In this document: piece after piece, positions 9,148 to 17,571 of the stretch
Layout of the letters: the number at the start of each line of letters is the position of its first letter
How positions within the stretch are numbered: position 1 is the stretch's first letter
Source: Eggerthella sp. YY7918
Lineage (GTDB): Bacteria; Actinomycetota; Coriobacteriia; Coriobacteriales; Eggerthellaceae
Direction of reading: 5' to 3'
Assembly: GCF_000270285.1 (NCBI RefSeq)
Contig: NC_015738.1
Location: 2,356,001 to 2,420,000, forward strand
DNA: 64,000 nucleotides
Position numbers and translations under genes: made by a program
Notes under the pieces: generated by a model
Databases searched by the model: none
What the model saw: only the letters and a program-made list of their open reading frames with translations
What the model was told of the DNA's origin: nothing

Positions 9148-10719
9148 GTGTTTCTAGACGCTGGGGAGGGCGCTTACTCTATGGCACAAGTCAACGAGCA
9201 CGAACGCATTTCGCTGCTTGATAAAAAACTTCTTTGCTATCTGCTCGGGATAGGATTATGGCTTGCGTTTACATCCTATAGTGGATCATCCTACCCCCTC
9301 GCTACCTCCTCAGGAGACGATACCCCGCTTCAACTTGTTAGGATAAGTTGCTATTCTGTCGCCTTTTTTATCGTTGCAGGAATTGATTACGCACGCGGAC
9401 CTCTCCCCCAATTTGCATTGGCCACACTATCGTTCGTATCGTTTTGCTTCGCATTGCTTTTTCAATACGCGGTGACCTTCCTTAACCTCCCTACAATCTC
9501 GCTGTATTGTGCCGCGATGTTTTGGGGTATTGGAACTTCCAGCGGATTTTGCCAGTGGATACGCATCCTATCCTCTCAAAGCCGCCAAGCGGCACGCTTC
9601 CTGCTTGCAGCAGGATCGGTTGTTCCTATCGTAATGGGCGCTATTTTGGAAATCGAAATACAAACCGATGCCCAAAGCCTCATCACCAACACCATATTGG
9701 CCGCCACCAGCATCGCTCTTCTCTTCGTCAACATAAAGATCAACTCCGACAGCCTACTTATCCGCACAGAGACAGGCAAAAAGGACATTAAGCCCGTTGG
9801 TAAGGACGTACTTCTACCACTCGTATGTGCCATGGCACTTGTGCTCATCACCCCTATCGCCAACGCAGCATTTGGCGTTACTCAGGACATGCTTGTCTCC
9901 AACAACCGCGTTGTACCAGTTGCCTATTCATTTTCGCTTATTCTGCTGGTAGTTATATGGTTTATGCTGAAAAGGGATCTTGTCCTACCGCAGCTTTACT
10001 GCGTGCTTCTTCCCATCATGGCCAGCTTCATATTCCTCTTGCCGCTCTTCGCGCCTCATCAGGCGTGGATTATCCTTTTTCTTGGCGATGTCGGCATGTT
10101 TTTCGTATCCATACTGATGGTGACCACCTGCCTCGATATTGCAAAGGCGCGCAATTTCCCTGTGGTTGCTCTCTATGGCCTTTTCGCCGGATGCGTATAT
10201 TTTTCTGGCGTTATTCAACTCGTGCTCGAATCCATCGCAAACAATGGCACCTTTGACGTGGGTCCCTACGCAACCGCACTCGTGCTCATGTATGTGCTTA
10301 TGATTCCCGCATTCCTTCTTATAATCTCGCGACGGGACAACAAGAAAGGGCGGGTTAAACCTTCGCCCCATACGGACGGAATAGCGATAGAAAACGACAC
10401 GGAACCGAATGCGGGAGGTGCACTCGATATCGAACGCGCCTGCGCACAAATTGCTGAACGATATCATCTTCCCAAACGCCAGCGCGAGCTTCTTGACCTG
10501 TTTGCAGTAGGCCGCGATGTCACCTACATTGCAAAATCCCTCTATCTATCTCCCAATACCATACGATCGTACCGTAAGGCGCTCTACGCAACGCTTGGCG
10601 TGCATAGCAGACAAGAATTGATTGATCTTATCGAGAACGAACGTAAGGGTGCAGGGGTTGGTCAAAAATCCGAAAGCGCAAGTAGATGCTCGCCAATTAA
10701 TCCGCCATCTCACGATTGA
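9148..10719 (+). CDS. Polytopic membrane LuxR-family transcriptional regulator no. 1
   Basis: 523 residues. About the first 400 hold roughly twelve hydrophobic segments in a transporter-like bundle, followed by a polar linker and a C-terminal LuxR/GerE helix-turn-helix (about residues 430-510; LPKRQRELLDLFAVGRD ... TIRSYRKALYATLGVHSRQELI). The layout predicts a membrane sensor that acts directly on DNA, with no receiver domain. It is divergent from the Tat flavoprotein gene, the arrangement seen for reductase regulators in Eggerthella. GTG at 9148 follows AGAGAGG; ATG at 9181, behind GGGGAGGG, is an alternative start. Confidence 0.88.
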   Translation: MFLDAGEGAYSMAQVNEHERISLLDKKLLCYLLGIGLWLAFTSYSGSSYPLATSSGDDTPLQLVRISCYSVAFFIVAGIDYARGPLPQFALATLSFVSFCFALLFQYAVTFLNLPTISLYCAAMFWGIGTSSGFCQWIRILSSQSRQAARFLLAAGSVVPIVMGAILEIEIQTDAQSLITNTILAATSIALLFVNIKINSDSLLIRTETGKKDIKPVGKDVLLPLVCAMALVLITPIANAAFGVTQDMLVSNNRVVPVAYSFSLILLVVIWFMLKRDLVLPQLYCVLLPIMASFIFLLPLFAPHQAWIILFLGDVGMFFVSILMVTTCLDIAKARNFPVVALYGLFAGCVYFSGVIQLVLESIANNGTFDVGPYATALVLMYVLMIPAFLLIISRRDNKKGRVKPSPHTDGIAIENDTEPNAGGALDIERACAQIAERYHLPKRQRELLDLFAVGRDVTYIAKSLYLSPNTIRSYRKALYATLGVHSRQELIDLIENERKGAGVGQKSESASRCSPINPPSHD

Positions 10720-10757
10720 GCGAGCAACTAAAGAGGTGGCGTAAACATTGGAGGAAT

Positions 10758-12305
10758 CTACATCACGCCCGACCCGAATAGCACCACGTCAATCAGTTCT
10801 TGCTTGGAGTGAATATTGAGCTTTTCGTACACGTGCTTGATGTGGGTGCGCGTGGTGTTGTAAGAAATCAAAAGCTCTTCGGCAATGTACTTTGCGCTAC
10901 GCCCCATGGCGATAAGCCCCAGTATTTCCGCCTCACGCGGGGTGAGTCCGTATTCGAGCGCCAGCTTTTGGCAATACGCCAGAATTTCCGACGGAACACC
11001 TTCGTCTGCCCCTTCTGAGTTCTCGGGAGCGCGAAGATCGCTGTCATCTTCAACGTCGTTATGCACAGGCGCCGTGGCAGCCTCTTCGCGCAACAGTATC
11101 GCGGCAGCACCTGTCTTGGGCGAGCGAATGTCTTTCGCCTTCGACCCGCTCGTTCGAAAAAGCTGCCAGCATACACCGGCAAAATACAGCACGGTCAATC
11201 CGATGCCGCCAGCCAACGAATACGGCGTAAGATCAAGCGTGGACATGCGCGCGATAATTTGCGCCACGCACATCGCCTCAAACATAAGCCCAATTGCAAG
11301 ACCGCGCACCGCATACAGCGAATCGCGGATATCGTAGGCAAAAATAGCGATGAGCAGCACCCACATGTTGCTTTCCCAGAGCGCATCGGGCGAATGCGAG
11401 GGAATACCCGCACCTCCCATGACCAAGCCGATAAGAAACATCGGAATGTAACACACGCAAAAGGTGAGTACCGCCGCACCCCGCGGATGAAGCGAGGTGC
11501 TCCGTCGGGCAAAACCGCTCATCAGTCCGCAGCAGAACAGCATCAGCGTGATTGCCAGCACTTCGAACAACACCATATAGTTGAGGCCCGACGACAGCAC
11601 GTCGCCTTCATGGTCAGAGAGATACACCACGATGCTACACCCGATAGCGAACACGGCCGACACCACCACGAGCACCTGCAAAGCCTGGGCCCGCTCTCCA
11701 ACAAGGGTGGCCCCCTCCTGCGCGTCTCCCCGCCCGCCATGAATGATGCACACGATAGCCACCAGCGGAAGCGCGAGCAAAAAGCCTTGAGAAACAGCGT
11801 AGGAAAACGTGCTCACACAGCGAAACAGAAAGTACGCAACCACAGCCACCGCCAACGACCCGTCAACGTAAAACGAGGTTTCGTCGGGGCGCGCAGCATG
11901 AATGGTGGAGGTCCATATGACAACAATCCATCCGCACGCAAGACCCAAAAGGACGGCAGAAACGTAGAACAGCGTCACATCCACAACGGGAAGCATTGAG
12001 ATAAGCGCTACCGAAGCCCCCGCAGCCGCAACCACGCTCACCGCCGGAACTCCGAGCATCGATTCCACGAACAGGCGCGCCCGCATAAGAGGCGTTGCAA
12101 GCATGTGCGCGAGTATCGCGGCAATAACCACCACCATAAAGAAGGTGGCTAGTTCGGCCGTTGTACGATCGACTCCCACGTAATACATGGCGCGTATAAC
12201 CATGTGCGACGTGAAGAAGTACAAAACGCCAATTCCGACATCGAATACCGTCGGCCGACCGATGAATGAGGCTATGCGTTTGGTGCTGGCACTATCGTTT
12301 TCCAT
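10758..12305 (-). CDS. Polytopic membrane LuxR-family transcriptional regulator no. 2
   Basis: 515 residues from ATG 12305 (MENDSASTKRIASF); longer readings run about 200 codons into the next promoter region and are not credible. Roughly twelve membrane segments fill the first 400 residues. A charged linker and a LuxR HTH follow (LTPREAEILGLIAMGRSAKYIAEELLI...THIKHVYEKLNIHSKQELI). Its length matches the two other membrane LuxR proteins in the window (523 and 522). It is convergent with the first LuxR gene and divergent from the second flavoprotein gene, which it probably controls. The ribosome-binding site GGGGGAG sits unusually close to the ATG. Confidence 0.88.
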   Translation of the reverse strand: MENDSASTKRIASFIGRPTVFDVGIGVLYFFTSHMVIRAMYYVGVDRTTAELATFFMVVVIAAILAHMLATPLMRARLFVESMLGVPAVSVVAAAGASVALISMLPVVDVTLFYVSAVLLGLACGWIVVIWTSTIHAARPDETSFYVDGSLAVAVVAYFLFRCVSTFSYAVSQGFLLALPLVAIVCIIHGGRGDAQEGATLVGERAQALQVLVVVSAVFAIGCSIVVYLSDHEGDVLSSGLNYMVLFEVLAITLMLFCCGLMSGFARRSTSLHPRGAAVLTFCVCYIPMFLIGLVMGGAGIPSHSPDALWESNMWVLLIAIFAYDIRDSLYAVRGLAIGLMFEAMCVAQIIARMSTLDLTPYSLAGGIGLTVLYFAGVCWQLFRTSGSKAKDIRSPKTGAAAILLREEAATAPVHNDVEDDSDLRAPENSEGADEGVPSEILAYCQKLALEYGLTPREAEILGLIAMGRSAKYIAEELLISYNTTRTHIKHVYEKLNIHSKQELIDVVLFGSGVM

Positions 12306-12339
12306 GTCTCCCCCGCCATAGTTCGGTGCCATCATTTCA

Positions 12340-12345
12340 GTATAG
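12340..12345 (-). promoter_or_regulatory. Candidate -10 box for membrane LuxR no. 2
   Basis: TATACT on the minus strand, 34 nt upstream of the chosen ATG. No convincing -35 is visible, so it may need an activator, possibly the regulator itself. Confidence 0.4.
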
Positions 12346-12378
12346 AGGAACCTCGTCATTGCGGATAACGCATTTTGA

Positions 12379-12422
12379 GTGAGAAATAGCCCAAAACTCG
12401 GGTGAGAGAAATGTCGCCCAAA
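12379..12422. promoter_or_regulatory. Imperfect direct repeat, candidate LuxR operator
   Basis: GTGAGAAATAGCCCAAA (12379-12395) recurs as GTGAGAGAAATGTCGCCCAAA with 2- and 2-nt insertions (12402-12422), about 23 nt apart. A further GTGAGTGACGCATT follows the second copy and resembles CGCATTTTGAGTGAG before the first. The repeat lies between the divergent LuxR and flavoprotein genes, where the regulator should bind. Confidence 0.4.
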
Positions 12423-12534
12423 GTGAGTGACGCATTCGACGGTGTGCGCTTTTATGCTGAGCCCTATTCGAGCACCTACCGCACACGGCGTGCACGGTGC
12501 TCGAAGGGGAAATGTATCAACAAAGGAGGGAATT

Positions 12535-14295
12535 ATGAGCGAAAGAATCATGAACCGTCGCAGCTTCCTCAAGGGAGCAACCGTCGCCGGAGCCGCGGCG
12601 GCTGCAGCGGGAACCTTGGGGCTGGCGGGATGCGCACCGCAGGACAAGGGGTCTGCCGACGCATCGAGTGAACTCATCTTGGACGCCGACAAGTTCACCA
12701 CTGCCAAATGGAACTTTGAAATTCCGCCGGCGCCGATCGACGAAAGCAAAATCGAAAACACCGTCGAGTGCGAAATTCTAATCATCGGCGCAGGCGTGGG
12801 CGGCCTGGTAACCGCAGCCTCCGCCGTTGAGGAAGGCGCTGACGTTGTCGTTATCGCCTCAAGCTCGGGTCCCGTGTCGCGCGGTGGCTCCAACGCCGCC
12901 TTCAACACGCGCCTGACCCATGAGCTGGGGTTGGACTACACGCGCGAGCAAATTGAACCCATCTTCCAGGATATTTTCGCGCGCAACAGCTTCCGTTTGG
13001 ACCAAGAAAAGTGGTGGCTTGTTTACGACGAATCCGGCACGGCCATGAACTGGCTCATGGACAAGGTCGAGCCCTACGGCATCACCGCCGTTATCGAGAA
13101 CAACCAGCAAGACGGCGGCGCTAACTGGTGGGACGGCGGCCCGCTGAAGACGCTTAACGTGTCGCATTCGTTTGTCGCCGAAGGCGCTCAGGCCGCCGGC
13201 GCTTCGCAGCAGATCGTCGTAGAGGCGCTCGCCGAGATGATCCAAAAAGATGGCGGTCAGATCTTCTACAACACGACCGCCGTGCAGCTTGATCGCGAAG
13301 GCGAAAACACCGGTCGCGTCACCGGCTGCGTTGCCGAAAACAACAGCAAGTACACCCGCTACGTCGCATCAAAGGGCGTCGTGCTGGCCACAGGCGACTT
13401 CTCGCAGGACAAGGACATGGTGGCGAAATACTGCCCCATCGCTCTTCCGTTCGGCAACGGCGGCGTTTACGACGGCAGCGGCCTTAAGCTGGCCCTGTGG
13501 ATTGGCGCAGCGTGGCAGAAGTACACCCCCAATGCGCCCATGCTCGCCACAATGGGTGACGAAGTGCTGCCTTGCCGCTGGTGGGCGGAGGGCGCGCTGA
13601 CCACCTTCCCCGGCCTTCTGGTGAACAGCAAGGGCGTGCGTTACTCCAATGAGAATTGCACCTACGGCTACATGCCCTATCCGCAGCGCGTACAACCCGA
13701 CGGATGCGCATTCCTCATCTGGGACGAGAACTGGGTAGCCGACTCTGCCCCCTGGCAGGGCGACCGCGTCGGCGGCGAGCCGCGCGACACGCAGGAAGTG
13801 TACGACGCTATCCAGGCGCTGTTCGATCCCAATACCGACTGGACCACTACCGAGGAATACGCCGGCTTCGATGCCACGATGGCCGAGAACGCCGTCAAGG
13901 CCGATACGCTCGAAGAGCTGGCCGACGGTCTGGGGCTTCCGCGTGAGGCGTTCCTCGCCCAGGTGGAACGCTACAACAGCTATTGCGAGACGGGCCTGGA
14001 CGACGAATTCCATAAGGACAAGCGCTTCTTGCTGCCGGTGAAGCAGCCGCCGTTCTACGGCATCAAGAACGAACCCTACACGCTCTGCATCACGGGCGGC
14101 CTGAACACCGACATCCAGATGCATGTGTGCGATTCGAACAACGACCCCATCCCCGGCCTGTACGGCGTGGGCACCGTCGTGGGCGACATGTACGGCGACG
14201 TATATGACTACCACGTACCCGGCATCAACCTGGGCGGCGCCTGCACCACCTTCGGCTATCTGCTGGGAAAGAACCTGCACGCCGGAAACTGGTAA
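12535..14295 (+). CDS. Tat-exported lipoprotein FAD-dependent reductase (fumarate-reductase flavoprotein family) no. 2
   Basis: 586 residues from ATG 12535, behind a strong AAAGGAGGG; upstream in-frame ATGs lack one. Tat motif NRRSFLKG and lipobox LAGC (Cys33). FAD-binding Rossmann region ECEILIIGAGVGGLVTA at about 78-94, with the matching Glu-equivalent region beyond. The C-terminal FAD site TGGLNTD and GLYGVGTVVGDMYG is intact. However, the His before TGG of fumarate reductases is absent (CITGG), and the catalytic-Arg segment NRLGGN reads INLGGA. This points to a different electron acceptor. It is transcribed away from membrane LuxR no. 2 and followed by strong hairpins, so it is probably monocistronic. 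Confidence 0.92.
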   Translation: MSERIMNRRSFLKGATVAGAAAAAAGTLGLAGCAPQDKGSADASSELILDADKFTTAKWNFEIPPAPIDESKIENTVECEILIIGAGVGGLVTAASAVEEGADVVVIASSSGPVSRGGSNAAFNTRLTHELGLDYTREQIEPIFQDIFARNSFRLDQEKWWLVYDESGTAMNWLMDKVEPYGITAVIENNQQDGGANWWDGGPLKTLNVSHSFVAEGAQAAGASQQIVVEALAEMIQKDGGQIFYNTTAVQLDREGENTGRVTGCVAENNSKYTRYVASKGVVLATGDFSQDKDMVAKYCPIALPFGNGGVYDGSGLKLALWIGAAWQKYTPNAPMLATMGDEVLPCRWWAEGALTTFPGLLVNSKGVRYSNENCTYGYMPYPQRVQPDGCAFLIWDENWVADSAPWQGDRVGGEPRDTQEVYDAIQALFDPNTDWTTTEEYAGFDATMAENAVKADTLEELADGLGLPREAFLAQVERYNSYCETGLDDEFHKDKRFLLPVKQPPFYGIKNEPYTLCITGGLNTDIQMHVCDSNNDPIPGLYGVGTVVGDMYGDVYDYHVPGINLGGACTTFGYLLGKNLHAGNW

Positions 14296-14334
14296 AGACT
14301 TTGCAAGGACTGCAGCACCTTGCAGTCACGACAA

Positions 14335-14408
14335 GGGACACCTCGTCCGGTGTCCCTGTGCCAACCCAAGGCGGACCTCCCTCCCCTCCCTCCCTTCGGG
14401 TTGGCACA
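14335..14408 (+). repeat. Two consecutive hairpins downstream of flavoprotein no. 2
   Basis: The first is GGGACACC/GGTGTCCC (about 14335-14356). The second has perfect 11-bp arms TGTGCCAACCC (14357-14367) and GGGTTGGCACA (14398-14408) around a 30-nt loop very rich in C tracts. They abut each other and sit directly before the terminator. Confidence 0.6.
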
Positions 14409-14410
14409 GC

Positions 14411-14443
14411 AAACCCCGGTCCTCGCTTGAGGTGCCGGGGTTT
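14411..14443 (+). terminator. Intrinsic terminator of flavoprotein no. 2
   Basis: Arms AAACCCCGG (14411-14419) and CCGGGGTTT (14435-14443) with a small internal CCTC/GAGG hairpin, followed by GTTTTTA. This is a clear terminator between the flavoprotein and the convergent hisS gene. Confidence 0.85.
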
Positions 14444-14483
14444 GTTTTTACGTCATGTATCAGGGAAAAGGTTTGCGTCGAAC

Positions 14484-15857
14484 CTATTCGTCGCCCAGAT
14501 TGCCGAACAGTTCATCGACACTTGTTGCTTCAACGCCGTACGGATCACCGCCAAAACGCGCCAGAAGCGTGCGAACGGCGGCAAGATCCACAAGGCGTTC
14601 GGTATGCGTTTGCATGTTGCGGACCTTCGCTTTTCCCGTGGCCAGCTCGTCGGGACCAAATACGACCACGGCGACAGCACCCAGCTTATCCGCAAGTTTG
14701 AACTGGCTTTTTAGGCTGCGGTGCTGGTGGTCCATCTCGCCGGTAAGACCCGCGTCGCGCATTGCCTGCACAAGCGAGAACGCCTCGGCGCGCACCGAAT
14801 CGTCCACGCACGCCACGAAGAAATCGCAGCGCTGTGCGGGCGGGATCGTCTGCCCCGCCGCCTCAAGCGCCAGCACGCAACGCTCATAGCCCAGCGCCCA
14901 ACCGAAACCCGGCGTCGGACGACCGCCCACCTCTTCGGCCAACTTGTCGTAGCGTCCGCCGCCACCGATGGCGTTCTGGCTTCCCATGCCTTCAGTCACC
15001 TGCACTTCGAACACCGTGCGGGTGTAGTAGTCCAAACCGCGCACGAGCGTAGGATCTTCCTCAAACGCGATGTCGGCGCTCGTCAGATACGTCTTCACTG
15101 CTTCATAGTGTTCGCGACAATCGTCACACAGATGATCGGTAATTTTCGGCGCACCCTCCATGATGGCGGCGCAGGTGGGATTTTTGCAGTCGAACGCACG
15201 CAGCGGATTCAGCTCGGCACGACGGTTGCACTCGTCACACAGCTCGTCGGCGTGTTCGTCCATATACGCCTTCACCGCATCGCGATACGCAGGACGGCAC
15301 GCATCGCATCCCATGGAGTTTACGAGCAGACGCGTGGCCTGAACCGGAATACCGATGGCGGCATAGAAGCGCATGAGCATGATGATGCCCTCGGCATCGA
15401 CACTGGGCTCTTCGGCCCCCAAGCATTCGATGCCCACCTGGTTAAACTGACGCTGGCGCCCCTTCTGCGGACGCTCGGCGCGAAACATCGGACCCGCGTA
15501 CATGAGCTTCGCCGGCTGCGCCCCCTGCGGCACCAAATCGTGCTGCACCACGGCGCGCACAACGCCAGCCGTACCCTCGGGGCGCAGACTGAGGCGGCTC
15601 TTCGCTTTGATGGAACCGCCGTCAAGCAGCGTAGCCAGATTCTGGCCCGAGATGGCGGTGAACATTTCCTTCGACACCACGTCGGTGGCTTCGCCAATGC
15701 CGCGCACAAAGAGTTCCGTTTGCTCGAACACAGGCGTCTCAATGGGCAAATAGCCATAGCGACCGAAGATATCGGTCGCGGTTGCCTTAAAATGCGTCCA
15801 GAACTTCGCTTCGTCGGGTAAAAGATCGCGCGTTCCTTCAGGAGCTTGGAGGGCCAT
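14484..15857 (-). CDS. hisS: Histidyl-tRNA synthetase
   Basis: 457 residues from ATG 15857 (MALQAPEGTRDLLPDE), behind AAGGA; the longer reading adds 19 unsupported codons. Class II synthetase core: motif 1 region near FEQTELFVRGIGEATDVV, motif 2 around LRPEGTAGVVRAV and YAGPMFRAERPQKGRQRQFNQVGIE, HisA-type motif LVRGLDYYTRTVFEVQ, and motif 3 in GFGWALGYERC. A C-terminal anticodon-binding domain follows. It contains a Cys-rich stretch (CDACRPAY, CDECNRR, CKNPTCAAIME, CDDC), typical of the zinc-binding insertion in some bacterial HisRS. It charges tRNA-His. The usual partner aspS is not adjacent. Confidence 0.97.
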   Translation of the reverse strand: MALQAPEGTRDLLPDEAKFWTHFKATATDIFGRYGYLPIETPVFEQTELFVRGIGEATDVVSKEMFTAISGQNLATLLDGGSIKAKSRLSLRPEGTAGVVRAVVQHDLVPQGAQPAKLMYAGPMFRAERPQKGRQRQFNQVGIECLGAEEPSVDAEGIIMLMRFYAAIGIPVQATRLLVNSMGCDACRPAYRDAVKAYMDEHADELCDECNRRAELNPLRAFDCKNPTCAAIMEGAPKITDHLCDDCREHYEAVKTYLTSADIAFEEDPTLVRGLDYYTRTVFEVQVTEGMGSQNAIGGGGRYDKLAEEVGGRPTPGFGWALGYERCVLALEAAGQTIPPAQRCDFFVACVDDSVRAEAFSLVQAMRDAGLTGEMDHQHRSLKSQFKLADKLGAVAVVVFGPDELATGKAKVRNMQTHTERLVDLAAVRTLLARFGGDPYGVEATSVDELFGNLGDE

Positions 15858-15944
15858 GAGGGTGTCCTTCTTCTTCACTCGTTGGGTTTGTGGAGTGAAG
15901 GTATTGTAGCGCACATTGTTGCGTAAGCGCGGGTTCGCACAAAG

Positions 15945-16757
15945 TCAGCGGGCGTCAGTGGACGATTCGAATGCCACGAGAACGCCCGTGCGCGGATAGT
16001 AGACGACGCGCGCAACGCCACCCGCATCCACGAGGGGGCGCAGCGCCTCGCGATCTTGCTCTTTTACCGTAAGGTTCACAATGTTGCCGTCGGCATCGGT
16101 AAGCTCCACCGCAAGATCGGTCGTTGCAAGCGCACTATAGCGTCCCGTAGGTCGCTGCTCATCAAAACCGGTAAACGCGCAAACAGCCGTGCGCGATCCC
16201 ACAAGCGCGTCAGCCATCCCCTTGGTCGTTTCAAGCGCACCCGCCGTACAGGCAACAACGCCGAGTCCCGCCATGAACAGCATCAGCCCCGTCCACCTTG
16301 CGCGTATGTAGGTACGCGGATGACGTTTGCGCCAGCGGCGGTACAGCGCAAAGATAGAAACGCAAACAGCAATAATGATAAGAGAAGGTACTAGGACGCT
16401 ATCTACAACGGAAAAAGCGCCCAGCGCGATAAACACCGTGCCGCCGTACAACACAATGTTGAGCATGACTATACCAAACTCCCGTGCGCCGTCGCGCAGC
16501 TCGTGCTTCCATTCTTCAACGTTGTTCGGTCGGGTACGCCACGCATCGGCAGTGAAGATAGCAGTATACCCAAGCAGACCGAGCCCGAAAGCAAGAAATC
16601 CCGCAGTGCCTGCAATGTGGTTCGCAAGCCCAGCACTTCCCACCGAGGTGCCAAACTCGCTCACCAAGACTGCTGCAAATCCACCGAATAACAGCACGAG
16701 TCCGAGTATGGCGACCACTTTCTGCCAGGTACTCAATCCTGCCCGGAACACAGCCAC
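15945..16757 (-). CDS. Hypothetical membrane protein
   Basis: 270 residues. Two N-terminal hydrophobic segments are followed by a short cytoplasmic loop (TRPNNVEEWKHELRDGAREF), two more membrane segments, a basic loop and a fifth segment. A soluble C-terminal domain of about 90 residues ends YYPRTGVLVAFESSTDAR. I do not recognise a family. Start GTG at 16757 lies behind AAGGAGA. A TATACTGGC motif about 36 nt upstream could be its -10. Its position is divergent from the lantibiotic-protection operon, but no functional link is evident. Confidence 0.7.
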   Translation of the reverse strand: MAVFRAGLSTWQKVVAILGLVLLFGGFAAVLVSEFGTSVGSAGLANHIAGTAGFLAFGLGLLGYTAIFTADAWRTRPNNVEEWKHELRDGAREFGIVMLNIVLYGGTVFIALGAFSVVDSVLVPSLIIIAVCVSIFALYRRWRKRHPRTYIRARWTGLMLFMAGLGVVACTAGALETTKGMADALVGSRTAVCAFTGFDEQRPTGRYSALATTDLAVELTDADGNIVNLTVKEQDREALRPLVDAGGVARVVYYPRTGVLVAFESSTDAR

Positions 16758-16872
16758 TATCGATCTCTCTCCTTACTAAACACGTTTTTTGCCAGTATAG
16801 CGGGGCCTTTAAAGAATCTTTAGAAACGGGGCGCAAGATAGGGCGTGTCAACGAAAAGTGAAAGGAACGGGT

Positions 16873-17571
16873 ATGGGATACGTGCTTGAAACAAGAGGGC
16901 TCGTCAAGGAATTCAAAGGGCAGTGCGCAGTGGACGGGGTGTCGCTGCATGTGCCAGAGGGGGCGGTGTATGGGTTGTTGGGGCCGAATGGCGCGGGCAA
17001 GTCGACGCTACTCAAGATGGTATGCGGAATGCTACGGCCTACGGCGGGCGAGATCTTGGTGGCCGGGCGACCGTGGACGCGAAGTGATTTGGCCGACATC
17101 GGCGCACTCATCGAAACGCCGCCGCTGTACGAGAACCTCACGGCACGCGAGAACCTGCTCGTGCGCACGACACTTCTAGGCGTGAGCGAAGAACGCATCG
17201 ACGAGGTGCTGGCCGCGGTGGAGCTCACAGACACAGGCAAGAAACGTGCGGGACAATTTTCGCTCGGCATGAAGCAGCGACTGGGCATCGCACTTGCGCT
17301 GGTCGGTCATCCGCGGCTGTTGGTGCTGGACGAACCCACAAACGGGCTCGACCCGGTGGGCATTCAGGAGCTGCGAGCGCTCATCAGGTCATTTCCAGCG
17401 CGCGGCATCACGGTGGTGCTGTCGAGCCACATTCTGGGCGAGGTGGAGCATGTGGCTGATCTTGTGGGCATTATCGTGGAAGGACGCTTGGCGTATGAGG
17501 CACCACTTGATGGTAAGCAGGATTTGGAGCGGCTGTTCATGGATGTGTGCCTGGGGAAGGCGGTGGCGTAG
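16873..17571 (+). CDS. Lantibiotic-protection-type ABC transporter ATP-binding protein (LanF family)
   Basis: 232 residues from ATG 16873, behind AAAGGAACGGG. Walker A GPNGAGKST, then the LIETPPLYENLTARENL segment characteristic of LanF/BcrA-like ATPases. The signature is FSLGMKQRLGIA instead of LSGGQ, Walker B is LLVLDEPTNGLD, and the switch region SSHILGEV. With the two permeases and two-component system downstream it matches the LanFEG-RK or CprABC-RK layout, which removes lantibiotics or other cationic peptides from the membrane. It is the first gene of a tightly packed five-gene operon. Confidence 0.88.
   Translation: MGYVLETRGLVKEFKGQCAVDGVSLHVPEGAVYGLLGPNGAGKSTLLKMVCGMLRPTAGEILVAGRPWTRSDLADIGALIETPPLYENLTARENLLVRTTLLGVSEERIDEVLAAVELTDTGKKRAGQFSLGMKQRLGIALALVGHPRLLVLDEPTNGLDPVGIQELRALIRSFPARGITVVLSSHILGEVEHVADLVGIIVEGRLAYEAPLDGKQDLERLFMDVCLGKAVA

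Noticed and set aside
10758-12908. 716-codon reading of membrane LuxR 2
   Set aside because: The first 200 codons run across the promoter region and the divergent flavoprotein gene; the 515-residue version matches its two paralogues in length.
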